From Leptothrix discophora (GTDB lineage: Bacteria; Pseudomonadota; Gammaproteobacteria; Burkholderiales; Burkholderiaceae_C): a stretch of DNA of 64,000 nucleotides. The DNA lies in NCBI RefSeq assembly GCF_030705305.1, contig NZ_JAUZEE010000002.1, forward strand, positions 276,374-340,373. Reading direction: 5' to 3'. Positions 60,040 through 64,000 of this stretch are shown one piece after another (position 1 is the stretch's first letter; the number at the start of each line of letters is the position of its first letter). The notes beneath the pieces were generated by a model that was not told where the DNA came from, made no database searches, and was given only the letters and a program-made list of their open reading frames with translations. The translations under genes were made by a program, and so were the position numbers.

Positions 60040-62304
60040 TCAGCGCAGGCCGGCGACCTTGGTGCTGCCGCGCACTTCCAGGTAGATCGGGTTGCTGTAG
60101 AACCAGAGGTCGGACCAGGCGGCCACGTCGTAGGCGACGTACTTGACGCCGTTGATGAGCGGCAGGTGGGCCGGGCAGCCGTCGATCGTGTTGCCGGTGT
60201 AGTTCACGCTGTTGGACGGCACGTTGCTGCCGACGACCGTGCACGGGATCTTCAGCGAGCCGACCGACGTCGCCGTCGTGGTGGTCGCGTTGGTGTGCAG
60301 GTCAGGCAGCGGGTTGCCGCTGGCATCGGTCTCGAACGGCACGTTGGCCGGCAGGTTGCTGCCGCGCAGGCGGACGAACTGCGAAGCCTCGACCGCGGAC
60401 AGACGGAAGCTCATCTTCTTGAACTGCGCATCGTCGCGGAAGGTCGACCAGGACTGGGCGTTGAACGTGCGCAGCATCTTTGCCGACGTGTTCTTCGCGC
60501 CGGCCGGGACGGTGCCCATGTCCGGGTTGGCCAGCCAGGTGCGCGGCCATTCGCCGGCGTAGTCGGCCGAGCCTGCGGTCTTGTAGCCGGTGACCAGGCC
60601 ACCGATCACGTCGACGTGGTCCAGCACCGGCTTGTTCAGCGGCTGCTGGATGCCGACCTGGGCCAGCGACGGGTTGGCGAAGGTGTAGGGCGAGTAGTTC
60701 GCGCCCGACGGGTCGCGCAGGGCGACCGCGACGATCACGCTGGCGCCACGCGGCACGACCAGCTTCTCGCCCATCGTGGCGCAGCCGTCCTCGTCGACGG
60801 TGGCGTTGCGGCGAGCCGCCTTGACCGCCATCTCCTCGACTTCCGACGCCTTGCGGCCGCCTTCGGCCACGCAGGCCACGAAGGCCAGGCGGTCGATCAG
60901 CTGACCGGCCGAGACGAAGGTGTTGCCGGTGCGCAGGCCGTCGACGATGCGCTGGGGCATCGTGCGGGCGGCAGCGCCCTCACGCTCGTGGTCGTCGTCC
61001 TTGCGCTGGACCAGCGTGTAGTTGCGCTGGTATTCGCCGGGGTAGAAGTCCTGGGTCGAGCGACGGTCGTCCGGACCGAAGCTGCCGCGGTTGTGCCAGT
61101 CCGAGCTGGCGAAGAACCACCAGTTGCGGCCTTCGCCCAGCAGCGCGTCCCACACGCCGCCGACCTGGGCACCGTAGACGCCGGTGCCGCCGTAGGTGGT
61201 GCCGCCGACCGAGTCCACCAGCACGCCGCCGATGTTGTTGCGGGCGGGGAAGTACTCGCCACGCTCCGACGACGCGCCGTGACCCGGCTGGGTCTCGAAG
61301 CCGAAGGCGATCTTCGGCGCGACGTTGTTGAAGTTGCGCAGGTGCTCGATGTTGAAGCCGTTGTTGCCGTTCGGGTTGAACGGGCCGGCGCGCTCCAGGT
61401 GGGCGGGCACGTAGTAGCTGCCGTTCGGATGGTGCTCGGCCATCCACTTCAGGGCCTCGACCGTCTTCAGGTGGCCGCGCTCGCCGGCGCCGGCGCCGCC
61501 GGCCGGGACCAGCTTCTTGGCCAGGTCGTTCCAGCTCGGATCGGCCGCGTTCGCGCTGCCGGTGACCGAGCAATCCCAGTTGTTGCCCACGCCGCTGGTG
61601 GTCGTGGTGTTGCCACGGCTGGTGTCGGTGACGTTGCGGTCAAAGCAGTAGGACCACTGCGCCAGCGCATTGGCATTGCCCAGGGCGACATAGCCCGGGC
61701 CGGTCGGCAGGCGCGACGCTTCCGGACGGTTCGGGATCTGGCCGGTGATGACCGACATCGAGGCATGCTCGTGGCCGGCGACGACCGACTCCATGCCCAT
61801 GAACATCGGCTTGTTCTGGTAGGCGGCCAGGTACTCCAGCAGCGGGTACTGGAATTCCTGGATCGACTGCCAGCGCCACATGTTGCGCGACGGTGCGGTG
61901 CCGGACACGGCGCCCTTGACCTCGACCGGCGGGTTGGTGTTCTGCCAGGTGGTGCTCGGGCCCTGCAGCGTGCCGGCCGCGTCGAAGACCAGCGGGTAGG
62001 CCGGGGTGGCCAGGCTGGCGTCCTCGGCCAGCGTGCAGTTGCGGTTGCCGCTGCCGCCGTGGCCTGCTTGCACGAACCAGTCGAGGCCCCACGGCGTCTC
62101 GTTCTTGTCGGTGGACTTCTTCACCAGCTTCTGCATCGAGATGGAGCCATCCGAGCAGGTGGTGTGGTTGTGGAAGTCGCCGGCCACGTAGGTGCCGGAG
62201 GGCTTGCCGGCGGTCGCGCCGTCGGCGACGCCGCCGAGCGCGAGCACGCCGAGGGCGGCCACGGCCGCGCAGGCGATCGGGTGACGCTGGAAATCGAACT
62301 TCAT
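60040..62304 (-). CDS. Secreted PHP-domain metallophosphoesterase-like protein
   Basis: 754 residues; AGGAG lies 7 nt before the ATG. A signal peptide ends near GVADGATAG (about residue 31). The PHP motif GDFHNHTTCSDGS at 43-55 gives the first metal ligands (H45, H47, D52); GMESVVAGHEHASM near 170 and FFASSDWHNRGSFG near 413 supply further Glu, His and Asp. PHP proteins are usually cytoplasmic phosphoesterases; secreted forms of about 700 residues (DUF3604-like) also occur beside isomerase and HupE/UreJ genes. The substrate is unknown. Several paired cysteines fit a periplasmic or extracellular site. Confidence 0.82.
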   Translation of the reverse strand: MKFDFQRHPIACAAVAALGVLALGGVADGATAGKPSGTYVAGDFHNHTTCSDGSISMQKLVKKSTDKNETPWGLDWFVQAGHGGSGNRNCTLAEDASLATPAYPLVFDAAGTLQGPSTTWQNTNPPVEVKGAVSGTAPSRNMWRWQSIQEFQYPLLEYLAAYQNKPMFMGMESVVAGHEHASMSVITGQIPNRPEASRLPTGPGYVALGNANALAQWSYCFDRNVTDTSRGNTTTTSGVGNNWDCSVTGSANAADPSWNDLAKKLVPAGGAGAGERGHLKTVEALKWMAEHHPNGSYYVPAHLERAGPFNPNGNNGFNIEHLRNFNNVAPKIAFGFETQPGHGASSERGEYFPARNNIGGVLVDSVGGTTYGGTGVYGAQVGGVWDALLGEGRNWWFFASSDWHNRGSFGPDDRRSTQDFYPGEYQRNYTLVQRKDDDHEREGAAARTMPQRIVDGLRTGNTFVSAGQLIDRLAFVACVAEGGRKASEVEEMAVKAARRNATVDEDGCATMGEKLVVPRGASVIVAVALRDPSGANYSPYTFANPSLAQVGIQQPLNKPVLDHVDVIGGLVTGYKTAGSADYAGEWPRTWLANPDMGTVPAGAKNTSAKMLRTFNAQSWSTFRDDAQFKKMSFRLSAVEASQFVRLRGSNLPANVPFETDASGNPLPDLHTNATTTTATSVGSLKIPCTVVGSNVPSNSVNYTGNTIDGCPAHLPLINGVKYVAYDVAAWSDLWFYSNPIYLEVRGSTKVAGLR

Positions 62305-62469
62305 TGGGTGGCTCCTGGGAGTTCGTGTGAAGGGGACCGCCGCAGCGGACGGGACGGGATCACCCGTTGCCCGACGCGACCGTCGTGAAGGAAAACTGAT
62401 TGTTGATTTCGGGCATGTCTGCGCCGTGACCGGCCCGTGACGGGCCCGGTCGGTCGGCGCATCGGCGCC

Positions 62470-62919
62470 TCAACGGAAGCGCGGGTAGTCGACGTTCAGC
62501 GTCGCCAGCACCATGCCGCCCTGCTCGAAGACCAGCCGCATCGGGTAGGTGCGGGCGATCTCCAGCGGATGGCGCAGCCCCAGCAGGCGCAGGCGGTGGC
62601 TACCGCGCTCGTCCAGCACCGACACCTGGCCTTCGGGAATCTCGAAGGCCAGCGCACGGGCCTCGCCGTCGACCACCAGCTCGGCGCCTTCGGCCACCGG
62701 GGTGATGACCTCGATCAGGCGGTCGGCCACCGTCACGTCGTCGAAGTTCATCGACACCAGCGTGGTGGTCGCGCCTTCGGGCGTGGCACGGGTCCAGGGG
62801 TGGACCACGCGCAGGTTGGCGGAAAAGTATTCGCAGGCACGGGCCTGGGGCAGCAGCGTCGCGCCCGCCAGGGCGGCACCGGTGCCCAGCAGGCGGCGGC
62901 GGGTGTAGGCAGCTTTCAT
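62470..62919 (-). CDS. PCuAC-like copper chaperone homologue, metal motif incomplete
   Basis: 149 residues; GAGGAG lies 5 nt before the ATG. A twin-arginine-type signal (TRRRLLGTGAALAGATLL) suggests Tat export. The body resembles PCu(A)C: VVHPWTRATPEGATTTLVSM near 38, LIEVITPVAEGAELV near 68 and MRLVFEQGGMV near 130. The family normally binds copper with a His, two Met and a C-terminal His-x-Met; here the H-x-M after the E-V block reads A-E-L-V, so the site is incomplete. It lies 165 bp upstream of the PHP gene on the same strand. Confidence 0.8.
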   Translation of the reverse strand: MKAAYTRRRLLGTGAALAGATLLPQARACEYFSANLRVVHPWTRATPEGATTTLVSMNFDDVTVADRLIEVITPVAEGAELVVDGEARALAFEIPEGQVSVLDERGSHRLRLLGLRHPLEIARTYPMRLVFEQGGMVLATLNVDYPRFR

Positions 62920-63072
62920 GAAGACTCCTCGAAGTCGAAAACTTGAGATGGGCTCGTAGAGGTCGTTTCGGTTTTGCCGGACCCTAGGTCGGGACCGTGA
63001 CGCTGACGTGACCAACCTTGTCGCGCGCCGGCCGCATGGACGCTGCGCGAGGTGCTCCGGACAATCCGTGGC

Positions 63073-63696
63073 ATGCAAGACGTGATCGGCCTCTTCCCCA
63101 CCCCGCTGCTGCGCATCCCGGATGCCATCGGACCGGCCCTCTGCCAGGGCCTCGTGACGCACTTCAGCGCCCAGGCCGACCGCGAGAACAACGCGTCGGC
63201 GAACCTGTCCCACACGGCGATGCTCAAGCCCTCGGACAGCCCCCTGCTGGTCGAGGTGGCGCAGGCGGTCACGCCGCACCTGAGCGAGTTCGGCGTGCTG
63301 CTGTTCGGCGAGCGGCTGGGCTGGTCGCTCAAGGAGATGTGGGTCAACGTGCTCGAACGCGGCGGTCGCCAGGCCATGCACAACCACGCCAACAGCTTCA
63401 TCTCCGGCGTGGTCTACCTGACGCCGACGCACCCCGACGCGCGCACCGTCTTCATGAAGTCGCCCGGCAGCACCGACTTCGCCTTCCGCAACGACCACGC
63501 CGGCACCGTGACCGGCCCGTACAACGCCGACAAGTGGATCAGCCCGCAGCCCGAGCCGGGCTCGATGGTGCTGTTCCCGAGCTACCTGATGCACGCGGTG
63601 CCGCCCAACCCGGGCGAGCGCCGCATCTCGCTGGCCTTCAACGCCATCCCGACGCGGCTGGATTCGTGGGGCTACACGGTGTCCTTCAGTGGCTGA
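63073..63696 (+). CDS. 2-oxoglutarate/Fe(II)-type oxygenase, putative
   Basis: 207 residues from ATG 63073; ATG 63052 is an alternative. The start IGLFPTPLLRIPDAIGP and the block ERGGRQAMHNHANSF near 102, then SGVVYLTP, FPSYLMHAVPPNPGERR near 170 and ISLAFN, match the TIGR02466-type putative 2OG-Fe(II) oxygenases. The second His and the Arg after it are visible; the H-x-D pair appears as HNHAN. The substrate is unknown. It overlaps the next gene by 8 bp. Confidence 0.83.
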   Translation: MQDVIGLFPTPLLRIPDAIGPALCQGLVTHFSAQADRENNASANLSHTAMLKPSDSPLLVEVAQAVTPHLSEFGVLLFGERLGWSLKEMWVNVLERGGRQAMHNHANSFISGVVYLTPTHPDARTVFMKSPGSTDFAFRNDHAGTVTGPYNADKWISPQPEPGSMVLFPSYLMHAVPPNPGERRISLAFNAIPTRLDSWGYTVSFSG

Positions 63697-64000
63697 GGCC
63701 GGCCGGCTGCCGGACCGCCGGCTCGCGCTGGCGGTGCTGCTGACGACCCTGTCGGGCTGTGCCGCGCTCGGTGACCAGATCGTCTGGACCCGCCAGGGCA
63801 GCCTCTGGCTCGGCCAGGAGACCGCCGCGGTGCTGGCGGTGCTGGCGGCCTTCTTCGGCGGGCTGGCGCTGGGCGGGCTGGCGCTCGGCCCGAGGCTGGC
63901 CGGCAGCCGGCATCCGGCGCGCTGGTATGTCGGCCTGGAGCTGCTGATCGCGCTCTGGTGCGTCGCGCTGGCGCTGTGGCAGGCACCGGTCAGCCGCTGG
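63689..64000 (+). CDS. Start of a membrane-bound spermidine-synthase-like protein (partial)
   Basis: 104 residues from GTG 63689 run off the window. Two or three helices are visible, with LSGCAALGDQIVWTRQGSLW near 22 and VLAVLAAFFGGLALGGLALG near 48. This resembles the N-terminal membrane part of fused MFS/spermidine-synthase proteins, which continue with six or more helices and a Rossmann aminopropyltransferase-like domain. The call depends on the missing part. It overlaps the oxygenase gene, so the two are coupled. Confidence 0.65.
   Translation, partial: MAEAGRLPDRRLALAVLLTTLSGCAALGDQIVWTRQGSLWLGQETAAVLAVLAAFFGGLALGGLALGPRLAGSRHPARWYVGLELLIALWCVALALWQAPVSRW

Overview
The window is chromosomal DNA of a high-G+C betaproteobacterium. 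Class I fumarate hydratase beside a YqhA/UPF0114 gene, a PlsC-fused LplT-type transporter, DUF2145, and a CheA/CheD/CheB cluster with a STAS gene all fit the Burkholderiales, probably the Rubrivivax-Leptothrix-Ideonella neighbourhood. That placement is inferred from gene content and codon use; no rRNA is present. Most of the sequence is very G+C rich. Bases 1 to about 6410 are clearly more A+T rich and are foreign.

Region 1 (1-6410) is the right end of an integrated element. It carries a partial gene, an origin-like array of 9-bp and 21-bp repeats next to A+T-rich DNA, a small helix-turn-helix protein, about 650 bp of structured non-coding DNA, two membrane proteins (one with a coiled coil), an HNH endonuclease, a complete tyrosine recombinase and a pair of acidic proteins built from one recurring module. 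The right junction lies inside the gene for class I fumarate hydratase: its first 22 or so codons survive at 6472-6407 and then run into element DNA and a stop. The rest of that gene is not in the window.

Region 2 (6473-15837) is ordinary chromosome: yqhA, acs, a secreted phytase-like esterase, an XRE regulator with a perfect palindrome beside it, a DUF2145 pair, an LplT-PlsC fusion and a small protein with an Ala/Lys tail. Region 3 (15838-22356) is a translationally coupled leftward operon: periplasmic binding lipoprotein, HAMP/PAS sensor with no output domain, then a multi-PAS GGDEF-EAL protein, behind a perfect FNR-type box. Region 4 (22357-33419) has serC, a 5'-nucleotidase lipoprotein, a nitronate monooxygenase/FAD-oxidase pair, a B12-binding radical SAM protein with CX4CX2C spacing, an MscS channel, a chemoreceptor and wrbA.

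Region 5 (33465-43470) is a complete chemotaxis operon: small receptor, cheY, STAS protein, cheA, soluble PAS receptor, cheW, cheR, cheD, cheB. Region 6 (43510-52115) holds a zeta-toxin-like kinase with a small partner, a response regulator, a BON protein, a PQQ-type sugar dehydrogenase, a hybrid histidine kinase containing a 15-bp tandem repeat, and a GH3 glycosidase.

Region 7 (52273-57964) is a tightly overlapped sugar-catabolic operon: Gfo/Idh/MocA dehydrogenase, TIM-barrel isomerase, alpha/beta hydrolase, ribulose-phosphate-epimerase-like protein, ROK kinase and ROK regulator, with no transporter. Region 8 (57996-62919) reads leftward: a degenerate PCuAC-like copper protein, a secreted PHP-domain protein, a parvulin isomerase and a HupE/UreJ-type membrane protein. 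The window ends with a 2OG-Fe(II) oxygenase and the start of a membrane-bound spermidine-synthase-like protein. No tRNA, rRNA, insertion sequence or CRISPR array was seen.
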